Position numbers and translations under genes: made by a program. DNA of 64,000 nucleotides from Pantoea sp. Mb-10 (GTDB lineage: Bacteria > Pseudomonadota > Gammaproteobacteria > Enterobacterales > Enterobacteriaceae). Under the pieces are notes generated by a model, which had not been told where the DNA came from, did no database searches, and worked only from the letters and a program-made list of their open reading frames with translations. Numbering within the stretch: the first letter of the stretch is position 1; each line of letters starts with the position of its first letter. Location: the NCBI RefSeq assembly GCF_021272205.1, contig NZ_JAJSDX010000008.1, positions 167,350 to 231,349 of the forward strand. Reading direction: 5' to 3'. Shown here in pieces: positions 55,937 through 64,000 of the stretch.

Positions 55937-56332
55937 ATGAAAAAGCATGCAGCGTTATTAGCAATCGTAGCCTTAGCGACAACGCCGGTGATGGCCGCGC
56001 AATCAGGTGGCTTTGTGGATCCCGGCGCGCCCGCGAGTCAGTCGGCTAAAGGCGGCTTTCAGCCGAATCAGGCCAGCGTGACCACGGTAAAACAGGCTGA
56101 AGAGATGAAGGATGATAGCTGGATCACCCTGCGTGGCCATATTGAGAAACAGATTGGCGATGAGGATTACCAGTTTCGAGACAGCAGCGGCACGATGAAA
56201 GTGGAAATCGACCACAAGCGCTGGAATGGCGTGACCGTCACGCCGAAAGATCAGGTTGAACTCACCGGCGAACTGGATAAGGATTTCAACGCCGTTGAAC
56301 TGGATGTTAAACAGGTGCGTAAACTTCCCTAA
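55937..56332 (+). CDS. ygiW: Periplasmic OB-fold protein YgiW
   Basis: The 131-residue protein has a signal peptide ending about PVMA-AQSGG and a single BOF (bacterial OB-fold) domain, with WITLRGHI, VEIDHKRWNGVTVTPKDQVEL and VELDVKQVRKL. It resembles E. coli YgiW, which is linked to stress and biofilm responses and is controlled by QseBC. I chose the ATG at 55937, giving a normal signal peptide with AGGCA upstream. Confidence 0.93.
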   Translation: MKKHAALLAIVALATTPVMAAQSGGFVDPGAPASQSAKGGFQPNQASVTTVKQAEEMKDDSWITLRGHIEKQIGDEDYQFRDSSGTMKVEIDHKRWNGVTVTPKDQVELTGELDKDFNAVELDVKQVRKLP

Positions 56333-56340
56333 GGCCTGCC

Positions 56341-56367
56341 GCGGAGCCCGTCCGTGGCTCCGCTTTC
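56341..56367 (+). terminator. Terminator of ygiW
   Basis: A perfect 8-bp stem (56341-56348 with 56356-56363) with a seven-base loop is followed by TTTCT. Confidence 0.7.
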
Positions 56368-56398
56368 TACCCCAAACTCAAATTTTTCACGGCGCACG

Positions 56399-56410
56399 CG
56401 AAACGTTTCG
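56399..56410. promoter_or_regulatory. Upstream RbsR-type operator
   Basis: CGAAACGTTTCG is a perfect 12-bp palindrome identical to the core of the proximal rbs operator. It is centred 77 bp upstream of that operator, a spacing that would allow DNA looping by a LacI-family tetramer or two dimers. Confidence 0.7.
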
Positions 56411-56422
56411 ATAATGATCACA
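56407..56422 (+). promoter_or_regulatory. Candidate CRP site of the rbs promoter
   Basis: TTCGA-N6-TCACA has a good right half and a poor left half. Its centre lies about 57-60 bp before the inferred transcription start, a class I-like distance. It overlaps the upstream operator by four bases. Confidence 0.45.
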
Positions 56423-56473
56423 TTTCTCTTATTCCGTCATTGAGTTGCCTTGTACATTTTATACACTCCAGCA

Positions 56474-56489
56474 AGCGAAACGTTTCGCT
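56474..56489. promoter_or_regulatory. RbsR operator at the rbs promoter
   Basis: AGCGAAACGTTTCGCT is a perfect 16-bp palindrome that matches the E. coli rbs operator. It lies just before the rbsD ribosome-binding site and after a -10-like TTATAC (56459-56464). Confidence 0.9.
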
Positions 56490-56503
56490 GTGGAGTGGAA
56501 GAA

Positions 56504-56923
56504 ATGAAAAAAGGTCGCTTACTTAACGCTGAACTCTCTCATGTGATTGCTCGCCTGGGGCACACCGACACGCTGACCATCGCCGATGCCGGTTTGCCGA
56601 TCCCAGCCGGTCCGCAGCGCATTGATCTGGCTTTGACACCGGGCACGCCTGCGTTTTTACAGGTGGTTGAGGTCGTCACGCAGGAGATGCAGGTCGAAAG
56701 CGCCCTGATGGCGGAGGAGATTAAGCAGCACAATCCGCAGCTCCACAACGCACTGCTCGCTGTGCTCGAAGCCTTGCAACAGCACCAGGGAAATGTGATT
56801 AGCCTTCATTACACCAGTCATGAACAGTTCAAACAACAGACGCAGAGCAGTCAGGCGGTCATTCGCAGCGGAGAGTGTTCTCCGTATGCGAATGTCATCC
56901 TGAGCGCCGGCGTCACCTTCTGA
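56504..56923 (+). CDS. rbsD: D-ribose pyranase RbsD
   Basis: The 139-residue enzyme interconverts pyranose and furanose forms of ribose so that the kinase can act. It starts [20 protein letters not shown] and ends [17 protein letters not shown], with the catalytic His in ARLGHTDT. I chose the ATG at 56504, after the operator; the frame opens at 56450. It is the first gene of rbsDACBKR. Confidence 0.97.
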   Translation: MKKGRLLNAELSHVIARLGHTDTLTIADAGLPIPAGPQRIDLALTPGTPAFLQVVEVVTQEMQVESALMAEEIKQHNPQLHNALLAVLEALQQHQGNVISLHYTSHEQFKQQTQSSQAVIRSGECSPYANVILSAGVTF

Positions 56924-56930
56924 GGTCAGC

Positions 56931-58439
56931 ATGCAACCTTTATTGCAACTCAAAGGGATAGAAAAATCGTTTCCCGGCGTGAAAGCGCTGAATGGCGCCT
57001 CGCTGGCCGTTTATCCCGGCCGTGTGATGGCGCTGGTGGGTGAGAACGGTGCCGGGAAATCCACCATGATGAAAGTGCTCACCGGCATTTACTCCATGGA
57101 CGCCGGTTCGCTGCAGTGGTTGGGAAAAGAGGTCACCTTTAGCGGACCCAAAGCCTCACAGGAAGCGGGCATTGGCATCATCCATCAGGAGCTTAACCTG
57201 ATCCCTCAGCTGACGGTGGCTGAGAATATTTTCTTAGGGCGCGAAGCGGTGAACCGCATTGGCCGCATTCAGTGGAAAACGATGTATGCCGAAGCCGATG
57301 CGCTGCTGAAGCGTCTTAATTTGCGCTTTAATAGCCACAAGCTGGTCGGCGAGCTGTCGATTGGCGATCAGCAGATGGTGGAAATCGCCAAAGTGCTTAG
57401 CTTTGAGTCGAAAGTCATCATTATGGATGAACCCACTGACGCACTTACCGATACCGAAACGCTGTCGCTGTTCCGCGTGATCAATGAATTGAAAGCGCAG
57501 GGCTGCGGCATCGTTTACATCTCGCACCGCATGAAAGAGATCTTTGAGATTTGCGACGACGTCACCGTGTTTCGCGACGGGCAATTTATTGCCGAGCGCG
57601 CGGTAAGCGATCTCAGCGAAGAGCGTCTGATCGAAATGATGGTTGGCCGTAAGCTCGAGGATCAATATCCCCATATCGAAAATCCACCCGGCGCGGTGCG
57701 GCTTACGGTGGAAAATCTCAGCGGTCCGGGTGTGGATAACGTCAGCTTTACCCTGCGTGAAGGGGAAATTCTTGGTATTTCCGGCCTGATGGGGGCCGGA
57801 CGTACGGAGCTGATGAAAGTGCTCTACGGCGCGCTGCCCCGCACCCAGGGCAAGGTAACGCTCAACGGCCGCCAGGTGATCACCCGCACGCCGCAGGACG
57901 GACTGGCCAACGGCATTGTGTATATCTCTGAAGATCGCAAGCGCGATGGCTTGGTGCTGGGCATGTCAGTCAAAGAGAACATGTCGCTGACGGCGCTGCG
58001 CTATTTCAGCCACGCCTCGGGCACCCTCAAACATAGCGAAGAGCAGCTGGCCGTGGGCGATTTTATCCGCCTGTTTAACGTGAAAACACCGTCGATGGCG
58101 CAGCCGATTGGCCTGCTGTCGGGCGGGAATCAGCAAAAGGTGGCGATTGCGCGCGGCTTGATGACGCGTCCAGACGTGTTGATTCTGGATGAGCCTACGC
58201 GCGGCGTGGATGTTGGCGCAAAAAAAGAAATTTATCAGTTAATTAACCAATTTAAAGCCGATGGGCTGAGCATCATTCTGGTGTCATCTGAAATGCCAGA
58301 GGTACTGGGCATGAGCGATCGCATCTTGGTGATGCACGAAGGCCATCTCAGTGGCGAATTTTCCCGTGAAGAGGCTTCTCAGGAATCCCTGATGGCCGCT
58401 GCAGTAGGCAAGCAACACAGCGAGGAGTTAGTTGTATGA
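56931..58439 (+). CDS. rbsA: Ribose ABC transporter ATP-binding protein RbsA
   Basis: The 502-residue protein has two fused ATPase domains. The first has Walker [10 protein letters not shown] and [13 protein letters not shown]. The second has the degenerate P-loop GLMGAGRTE and LSGGNQQKV. This is typical of sugar importers of the RbsA/MglA type. It follows rbsD by 7 bp and overlaps rbsC by four bases. Confidence 0.98.
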   Translation: MQPLLQLKGIEKSFPGVKALNGASLAVYPGRVMALVGENGAGKSTMMKVLTGIYSMDAGSLQWLGKEVTFSGPKASQEAGIGIIHQELNLIPQLTVAENIFLGREAVNRIGRIQWKTMYAEADALLKRLNLRFNSHKLVGELSIGDQQMVEIAKVLSFESKVIIMDEPTDALTDTETLSLFRVINELKAQGCGIVYISHRMKEIFEICDDVTVFRDGQFIAERAVSDLSEERLIEMMVGRKLEDQYPHIENPPGAVRLTVENLSGPGVDNVSFTLREGEILGISGLMGAGRTELMKVLYGALPRTQGKVTLNGRQVITRTPQDGLANGIVYISEDRKRDGLVLGMSVKENMSLTALRYFSHASGTLKHSEEQLAVGDFIRLFNVKTPSMAQPIGLLSGGNQQKVAIARGLMTRPDVLILDEPTRGVDVGAKKEIYQLINQFKADGLSIILVSSEMPEVLGMSDRILVMHEGHLSGEFSREEASQESLMAAAVGKQHSEELVV

Positions 58440-59413
58440 GTACCCAAACCTTACCCGCCCGTCGCCGCTGGTTCAGTAAAGCCTGGCTGATGGAGCAGAA
58501 GTCGCTGATTGCGCTGCTGGTGCTGATCGCGGTGGTGGCCAGCCAAAGCCCTAACTTTTTCACGCTGCCGAACATGTTCAATATTCTGCAGCAGACGTCG
58601 GTTAACGCCATTATGGCGGTCGGCATGACGCTGGTGATCCTGACCTCGGGCATCGATTTATCCGTGGGTTCACTGCTGGCGCTGACCGGCGCGGTAGCGG
58701 CCTCGATCGTGGGGATGGAAGTCAATGCGCTGGTCGCCGTGGCGGCATCACTGGCATTGGGGGCGGCCATTGGCGGCGTAACTGGGGTGATCGTGGCGCG
58801 TGGCAAAGTGCAGGCGTTTATCGCCACGCTGGTGATGATGCTGCTGCTGCGCGGTGTCACCATGGTGTATACCAACGGCAGTCCGATTAATACCGGTTTC
58901 AGCGATAACGCCGATCTGTTCGGCTGGTTTGGTATCGGTCGCCCGTTGGGGATCCCGACGCCAGTGTGGCTGATGGCCGTGGTGTTTGCCCTCGCATGGT
59001 ACATGCTGCATCACACGCGCTTGGGCCGCTACATTTATGCGTTGGGCGGCAACGAATCCGCCACGCGCCTTTCTGGCATCAACGTGAACCGCGTCAAGAT
59101 TATTGTCTATTCACTCTCTGGTCTGCTGGCGGCGCTGGCAGGTACGATTGAAGTGGCGCGCCTCTCCTCTGCGCAGCCTACGGCAGGAACCGGCTATGAG
59201 CTGGATGCGATTGCCGCGGTGGTGCTGGGCGGCACCAGCCTGGCGGGCGGTAAAGGACGCATCATGGGCACGCTGATTGGTGCGTTGATCCTCGGCTTCC
59301 TTAATAACGGTCTGAATCTGATGGGCGTTTCCTCTTACTACCAGATGATTGTTAAAGCCGTTGTCATTCTGCTGGCCGTGCTGGTGGATAACAAAAGCAG
59401 TAAATCACTCTGA
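58436..59413 (+). CDS. rbsC: Ribose ABC transporter permease RbsC
   Basis: The 325-residue membrane protein has eight to ten transmembrane segments, including [20 protein letters not shown] and [20 protein letters not shown], both typical of the branched permease family. Its ATG overlaps the rbsA stop. Confidence 0.97.
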   Translation: MSTQTLPARRRWFSKAWLMEQKSLIALLVLIAVVASQSPNFFTLPNMFNILQQTSVNAIMAVGMTLVILTSGIDLSVGSLLALTGAVAASIVGMEVNALVAVAASLALGAAIGGVTGVIVARGKVQAFIATLVMMLLLRGVTMVYTNGSPINTGFSDNADLFGWFGIGRPLGIPTPVWLMAVVFALAWYMLHHTRLGRYIYALGGNESATRLSGINVNRVKIIVYSLSGLLAALAGTIEVARLSSAQPTAGTGYELDAIAAVVLGGTSLAGGKGRIMGTLIGALILGFLNNGLNLMGVSSYYQMIVKAVVILLAVLVDNKSSKSL

Positions 59414-59434
59414 CCTTCACACAGGATTATATAA

Positions 59435-60310
59435 ATGAAAAAGTTAACTGCATTGGCCGTCATCCTTGGCGCCACCCTCAGTGCTGGCGCAATGGCCAAG
59501 GACACGATTGCGCTGGTGGTTTCCACCCTGAATAACCCGTTCTTTGTGTCGCTGAAAGACGGCGCACAGAAAGAAGCCGATAAGCTGGGCTATAACCTGG
59601 TGGTGCTGGATTCGCAGAACAACCCGGCGAAAGAGCTGGCAAACGTGCAGGATCTGACCGTGCGCGGCACCAAACTGCTGTTGATCAACCCCACGGATTC
59701 CGACGCGGTAGGCAATGCAGTGAAAATGGCAAATCAGGCCAATATCCCGGTGATCACGCTGGACCGTCAGGCCGCGCAGGGCAAAGTGGTTAGCCACGTC
59801 GCCTCTGACAACCGCTTCGGGGGCAAAATGGCGGGTGATTTCATCGCGAAAAAACTGGGCGACGGCGCGAAAATCATTGAGCTGCAGGGCATCGCGGGGA
59901 CTTCAGCAGCGCGTGAGCGTGGTGAAGGCTTTAAGCAAGCTGCTGATGCACACAAATTCAACGTGCTGGCCAGCCAGCCCGCAGATTTCGATCGTACTAA
60001 AGGTCTGAACGTTATGCAGAACCTGCTGCAGGCGCATCCGGATGTGCAGGCGGTATTCGCGCAGAACGATGAGATGGCGCTGGGTGCACTGCGTGCGCTG
60101 CAAACTGCCGGTAAAACCGATGTGCTGGTTGTGGGCTTTGACGGCACGGCTGACGGCGTGAAAGCGGTTGAATCCGGTAAGCTCACGGCGACCGTGGCGC
60201 AAATGCCTGAGAAAATTGGCGTGATCGGCGTCGATACTGCAGATAAAGTGCTGAAAGGCGAAAAAGTGCAGGCAATCAATCCGGTTGACTTGAAGCTGGT
60301 TACTAAATAA
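59435..60310 (+). CDS. rbsB: Ribose-binding periplasmic protein RbsB
   Basis: The 291-residue protein has a signal peptide ending about [11 protein letters not shown]. The periplasmic binding-protein fold is recognisable in [41 protein letters not shown] and VVGFDGT, which carry ribose contacts. It is followed by a hairpin that may set its higher expression relative to rbsK. Confidence 0.98.
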   Translation: MKKLTALAVILGATLSAGAMAKDTIALVVSTLNNPFFVSLKDGAQKEADKLGYNLVVLDSQNNPAKELANVQDLTVRGTKLLLINPTDSDAVGNAVKMANQANIPVITLDRQAAQGKVVSHVASDNRFGGKMAGDFIAKKLGDGAKIIELQGIAGTSAARERGEGFKQAADAHKFNVLASQPADFDRTKGLNVMQNLLQAHPDVQAVFAQNDEMALGALRALQTAGKTDVLVVGFDGTADGVKAVESGKLTATVAQMPEKIGVIGVDTADKVLKGEKVQAINPVDLKLVTK

Positions 60311-60333
60311 AAACCAAAGAAAAGCATGGCAAC

Positions 60334-60358
60334 GCGCCACCGTCTCGGTGGCGCATTT
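60334..60358 (+). terminator. Attenuator-like hairpin between rbsB and rbsK
   Basis: A perfect 9-bp GC-rich stem (60334-60342 with 60346-60354) with a three-base loop is followed by ATTTTC. It could reduce read-through into rbsK and protect the rbsB mRNA 3' end, and may define the end of a 3'-derived small RNA. Confidence 0.7.
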
Positions 60359-60373
60359 TCTGGATCACGTCTA

Positions 60374-61303
60374 ATGAGCACACACGCAAAACTGGCCGTT
60401 CTTGGCAGCATCAATGCCGACCACATTCTTAATCTCGCGCACTTCCCACGTCCGGGCGAAACGGTGATCGGGAAACAGTATCAGATCGCCTTTGGCGGCA
60501 AAGGCGCTAACCAGGCGGTGGCTGCGGGTCGTGCTGGCGCGGAGATAGCGTTTATTGCCTGCGTCGGTGCCGATGACATCGGTGAGCGTATTCGTCAGCA
60601 GCTTGAGCAGGACCGCATTGATATCGCACCGGTGGAAACGGTTGAGGGTGAAGCGACCGGCGTCGCCATGATTTTTGTGAATGCAGAAGGTGAAAACAAC
60701 ATCGGGATCTATTCCGGTGCCAACGCGGCGCTGACGCCTGCGTGCGTAGCGCGTCATCAACAGGTGATCGCCGAGGCCGACGCGCTGCTGATGCAGCTTG
60801 AGTCACCGCTGGAAAGCGTGCTGGCGGCGGCAGAGATCGCGCGTGCGCATCACACTCAAGTGATTCTTAACCCGGCACCTGCCACGCAGCTCTCCGATGC
60901 GCTGCTGTCCCATATTGATATCATCACGCCTAACGAAACCGAAGCCGAGATTCTGACCGGCATCGCCGTGAAAAACGATGACGATGCTGCACGCGCCGCT
61001 GCTGCGCTGCATGCGAAAGGCATCAATACGGTGCTGATCACGCTGGGACGTCGAGGCGTGTGGCTCAGCGTTGCGGGCGAAGGAGAACGCATCCCAGGAT
61101 TCAGCGTGCAGTCGGTCGACACCATTGCGGCGGGCGATACGTTCAACGGTGCGTTTATTACCGCGCGGCTGGAAGGCATGGCGCTGCGCGAGGCGGTGCG
61201 CTTTGCCCATGCGGCGGCGGCCATCGCGGTAACGCGTCCTGGCGCTCAGCCCTCCGTGCCGTGGCGCACGGAAATTGACGCCTTCCTGCTGCAACAGGAT
61301 TAA
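60374..61303 (+). CDS. rbsK: Ribokinase RbsK
   Basis: The 309-residue PfkB-family kinase has the substrate motif [13 protein letters not shown] and the catalytic [13 protein letters not shown] with its general-base Asp. It phosphorylates ribose to ribose-5-phosphate. The ATG at 60374 gives the family start; the frame opens at 60326 in the rbsB-rbsK hairpin region. The ribosome-binding site is weak. Confidence 0.97.
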   Translation: MSTHAKLAVLGSINADHILNLAHFPRPGETVIGKQYQIAFGGKGANQAVAAGRAGAEIAFIACVGADDIGERIRQQLEQDRIDIAPVETVEGEATGVAMIFVNAEGENNIGIYSGANAALTPACVARHQQVIAEADALLMQLESPLESVLAAAEIARAHHTQVILNPAPATQLSDALLSHIDIITPNETEAEILTGIAVKNDDDAARAAAALHAKGINTVLITLGRRGVWLSVAGEGERIPGFSVQSVDTIAAGDTFNGAFITARLEGMALREAVRFAHAAAAIAVTRPGAQPSVPWRTEIDAFLLQQD

Positions 61304-61307
61304 GCCC

Positions 61308-62300
61308 TTGGCTACCATGAAAGATGTCGCTCGCCTGGCGGGCGTCTCCACCTCTACGGTGTCCCACGTTATTAACAACAACCGCTTTGTGAGTGAGCGG
61401 GTACGGGCGCGCGTACAGCAGGCCATTAGCGAGTTGAACTACGCGCCCTCAGCGCTGGCCCGTAGCCTCAAGCTCAACGAAACGCGCACCATTGGTATGT
61501 TGCTTACCGCCAGCAGCAACCCGTTTTATGCTGAAGTGGTACGCGGGGTAGAAAACTGCTGCTACGAGCGCGGCTACAGCCTGATTTTGTGTAATACCGA
61601 AGGAGACGAAGAGCGCATGAATCGCAGCCTGGAAACGCTGATGCAAAAGCGTGTTGATGGGCTGCTGCTAATGTGTACGGAAAGCCATCTGCCTTCGGCC
61701 GAAATTCTTAACCGCTATCCGTCCGTGCCCATGGTGATGATGGACTGGGCGCCGTTTGAAGGGCGCGGCGACATTATTCAGGACAATGCGCTGCTGGGCG
61801 GTGAGTTGGCCACGCAGTATCTTATCGATCGCGGCTATACGCGCATTGCCTGCATTGCTGGACCGCAGGATAAAACGCCGGCGCGTATGCGCCTTGAAGG
61901 TTTTCATAAGGCCATGCGCAACAGCGGATTGTCGGTGCCCGAGGCGTACGTGGTGGACGGCGATTTCGAATTTCAGGGCGGTTTTAATGCCATGAACCAG
62001 CTGCTTGCGCTGGAGACACCACCGCAGGCGGTGTTCACGAGCAATGATGCGATGGCGGTGGGCGTTTACCATGCTCTGTTTCAGGCGGGACTTTCGGTGC
62101 CGCAGGATATGGCGGTGGTGGGATACGATGATATCGAACTGGCCCGCTATCTAACGCCGCCGCTCAGCACCGTCCATCAGCCCAAGGATGCCTTGGGCGA
62201 GTTAGCCATTGATACCCTGATTAATCGCCTGCGCGATCCCGACGCCAGCCAGCAAATGCTTGAGCTGACGCCGGAGCTGGTGGAACGCGGTTCGGCCTAA
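61308..62300 (+). CDS. rbsR: Ribose operon repressor RbsR
   Basis: The 330-residue LacI-family repressor has an N-terminal helix-turn-helix and hinge ([35 protein letters not shown]) and a periplasmic-binding-protein-like core. The start is probably the TTG at 61308, giving M-ATMKDV as in E. coli, with AGGA nine bases upstream; the ATG at 61317 is the alternative. It should bind the two palindromes upstream of rbsD. Its last four bases overlap the convergent hsrA. Confidence 0.95.
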   Translation: MATMKDVARLAGVSTSTVSHVINNNRFVSERVRARVQQAISELNYAPSALARSLKLNETRTIGMLLTASSNPFYAEVVRGVENCCYERGYSLILCNTEGDEERMNRSLETLMQKRVDGLLLMCTESHLPSAEILNRYPSVPMVMMDWAPFEGRGDIIQDNALLGGELATQYLIDRGYTRIACIAGPQDKTPARMRLEGFHKAMRNSGLSVPEAYVVDGDFEFQGGFNAMNQLLALETPPQAVFTSNDAMAVGVYHALFQAGLSVPQDMAVVGYDDIELARYLTPPLSTVHQPKDALGELAIDTLINRLRDPDASQQMLELTPELVERGSA

Positions 62301-63700
62301 GCCGCTTTCTTCTTTTTCTCGCGATTGGCGATAAGGTTGCGCCCGTCGCCCGCCCGCAACAGCAAAAACGCGCCGGCCGAGGCCGCAGTGACCACGCCCA
62401 TGGTCAAGAAGGTGGCATGAAACTGCCCTACGGTGCTGCTTTCCACATCCTGCCAAAAGCGCAGCACCGCCGCGCTAACGGCGACGCCAAAGCTTATCGC
62501 CACCTGCTGCGTGACGGCCAGCACGCTATTACCGCCGCTGGCGTTCTCATCATTTAAATCGGCCAGCGTAATGGTGTTCATGGCGGTGAACTGCGTGGAC
62601 ATCGCCATACCCAAGACAAACAGCGCCACCAGTAACAGCAGAATGCTTTCGCCCGGCGTTTGCAGCGCGAAGCTGGCAATCAGCCCGCCTATGATCAGCG
62701 TGATACCGACCAGCGTTTTACGATAGCCAAACCGACGCAGAACCGGCGTAACCGTGGATTTAGCCAGCAGTGAGCCGATTGCCGTTGGACCCATCATGCA
62801 GCCGGCGATGATGGCGGGATAGCCAAAACCAACCTGCAACATCAGCGGCATCAAGAAGGGTATGCAGCCGGTACCGAGCCGCGCGGCGATATTACCGATG
62901 ATACCGACGGAAAAGGTGCGCGTTTTAAACATCGGCAAGCTGATCAACGGTGCTGGATGACGGCGCGCGTGAATAATATAGAGGAGCAGCAACCCCACGC
63001 CGCTGAGTAAGACCAGACATGCCTGCCACGGAATGACGATGCGCTCGCCAAAAAGCTCAATGCCGACAGAGATGAAGACCAGACCCAAGCCAAACAGGAG
63101 GAAGCCGCCAAAATCGAAACGTCGCTTAGGCGTTGTGAAGTCAGGCATATATTTGCGCGCATAGACAATCCCGGCGATGCCAATGGGGATGTTAATCAGG
63201 AATATCCAGTGCCAGCTGGCGTAAGTGACCAGCAAGCCGCCCAGCATTGGGCCGAGAATAGGGCCAACCAAACCGGGCATAGTGACAAAATTGAGCACCG
63301 GGAGTAGTTCGCTGCGCGGATAAGCACGCAGCAGCGCCAGGCGCGCCACGGGCATCATCATGGCGCCGCCGATCCCCTGAATGATGCGCGACGTGACTAA
63401 CATGCTCAGCGAGCCCGACAAGGCGCAGGCCAGCGAACCCAGGGTAAAGAGCGCAACGGCGAGAATGAATATTTTGCGCGTGCCGAAGCGATCCGCCAGC
63501 CAGCCGCTTACGGGAATAAGCATCGCTACCGTCAACGTGTAGCTAATAATGGCAGATTGCATAGCGAGAGGCGATCGTTCAAGGCTGGTGGCAATGGCAG
63601 GGAGCGCGGTATTGAGGATGGTGGCGTCGAGGGCCTGCATAAAGAACGCCATTGCGGCAATCCAGGGCAAACCGGCCATACTGCGCGCGGAACGAATCAT
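62297..63700 (-). CDS. hsrA: MFS transporter HsrA (DHA2 family)
   Basis: The 467-residue protein with 14 predicted transmembrane segments closely resembles E. coli HsrA (YieO). It shares [20 protein letters not shown], the motif A loop [32 protein letters not shown] and [13 protein letters not shown] (motif C of drug antiporters). The substrate is unknown; overexpression in E. coli is linked to homocysteine resistance. AAGGACG precedes the ATG. It is convergent with rbsR. Confidence 0.93.
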   Translation of the reverse strand: MIRSARSMAGLPWIAAMAFFMQALDATILNTALPAIATSLERSPLAMQSAIISYTLTVAMLIPVSGWLADRFGTRKIFILAVALFTLGSLACALSGSLSMLVTSRIIQGIGGAMMMPVARLALLRAYPRSELLPVLNFVTMPGLVGPILGPMLGGLLVTYASWHWIFLINIPIGIAGIVYARKYMPDFTTPKRRFDFGGFLLFGLGLVFISVGIELFGERIVIPWQACLVLLSGVGLLLLYIIHARRHPAPLISLPMFKTRTFSVGIIGNIAARLGTGCIPFLMPLMLQVGFGYPAIIAGCMMGPTAIGSLLAKSTVTPVLRRFGYRKTLVGITLIIGGLIASFALQTPGESILLLLVALFVLGMAMSTQFTAMNTITLADLNDENASGGNSVLAVTQQVAISFGVAVSAAVLRFWQDVESSTVGQFHATFLTMGVVTAASAGAFLLLRAGDGRNLIANREKKKKAA

Positions 63701-63893
63701 TGAGCGTCCTTCTTTGATAATTGTTCAGTTTGCTAAGCGTGTCCGCCGTTCAGGATAGCACTGCTGAAACGACAGATAAGGGTGATTTGTGCCGCTGTGC
63801 AGGTGTTTCTGTTCGAATAGTAATCGCGAAACGTTGCTTTTTGACCCTTTCGTACAAAAAAGCCGCTTTCGACCATTTTTTTGCAATAAACCC
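63701..63893. other. hsrA-rrn intergenic region
   Basis: There is no gene here. E. coli has yieP at this point; it is absent. The region contains a LacI-family-like site GCGAAACGTTGC (63826-63837) and an AT-rich stretch directly before the rrn -35 that can act as an UP element; Fis sites are likely but were not assigned. Confidence 0.7.
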
Positions 63894-63921
63894 TTGTCAG
63901 CCGGAATTAACGCCCTATAAT
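63894..63921 (+). promoter_or_regulatory. Ribosomal RNA operon promoter P1
   Basis: TTGTCA (63894-63899), a 16-base spacer, a perfect TATAAT (63916-63921) and the GC-rich discriminator GCGCCACC match E. coli rrn P1 almost base for base. The sequence to 64000 is the start of the rrn leader. P2 and the 16S gene lie beyond the window. The position after rbs-hsrA corresponds to E. coli rrnC. Confidence 0.92.
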
Positions 63922-64000
63922 GCGCCACCACTGAGACGGCAAAGCGGCAACGCAGACGGCTCAGCAGGGCGCGGAGTGATTCGCCCCGCCGGAGAAAAAC

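Overview
The window is a chromosomal segment around the replication origin of a member of the Enterobacterales, most likely family Erwiniaceae (Pantoea/Erwinia-like). Three things point there. The dnaA-dnaN-recF-gyrB, rpmH-rnpA-yidD-yidC-mnmE, pst, glmUS, atp, rsmG-mnmG-oriC-mioC-asnC, ravA-viaA-kup and rbsDACBKR-hsrA blocks are in the Escherichia-type order with near-identical protein families. ibpA stands alone without ibpB. An ovoA gene of the Erwinia type sits where E. coli has asnA. I saw no insertion sequence, CRISPR array, prophage or tRNA gene.

Layout. 1-5350: a tightly packed plus-strand operon, cut by the left edge, with a probable PP-loop ATPase, an ATP-grasp ligase, a class II glutamine amidotransferase, a 2-oxoglutarate/Fe(II) oxygenase, a YbaK-type tRNA deacylase and an EamA exporter. 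It looks like an uncharacterised amino-acid or peptide natural-product locus and is the best candidate here for an undescribed system. 5375-9300: ibpA with a sigma-32 promoter and a ROSE-type RNA thermometer, then yidQ, yidR, yidA and a Met-rich MXKDX protein. 9301-19937: gyrB, recF, dnaN, dnaA, rpmH, rnpA, yidD, yidC, mnmE. 20102-25673: RutE-like and RutF-like proteins, the phosphopantetheinyl transferase YieE, adenine permease, YieH phosphatase and an MFS carrier. 25789-30337: phoU-pstBACS read from a promoter with tandem Pho boxes. Divergent from pstS is a small secreted coiled-coil protein with foreign codon use. 30943-41556: glmS, glmU and the whole F1Fo ATP synthase operon. 42270-45705: rsmG, mnmG, oriC and mioC. 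45857-53766: asnC, ovoA, viaA, ravA, kup. 53776-56332: qseC-qseB divergent from ygiW. 56399-63700: the ribose operon with its operators, then hsrA. 63894-64000: a ribosomal RNA P1 promoter and leader; the 16S gene itself lies beyond the right edge.

Function. oriC (about 44.9-45.2 kb) has the AT-rich 13-mers, an IHF site, DnaA boxes R1-R4 and dense GATC sites. To its left nearly all housekeeping genes are on the minus strand and to its right the rbs and rrn units are on the plus strand, so most heavily expressed genes run with replication. The exceptions (mioC, asnC, ovoA, viaA, ravA, qseBC) run head-on. Most calls rest on recognising conserved protein families from the translated sequence. 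Operators, promoters and terminators are motif readings by eye. No database search or folding calculation was run.
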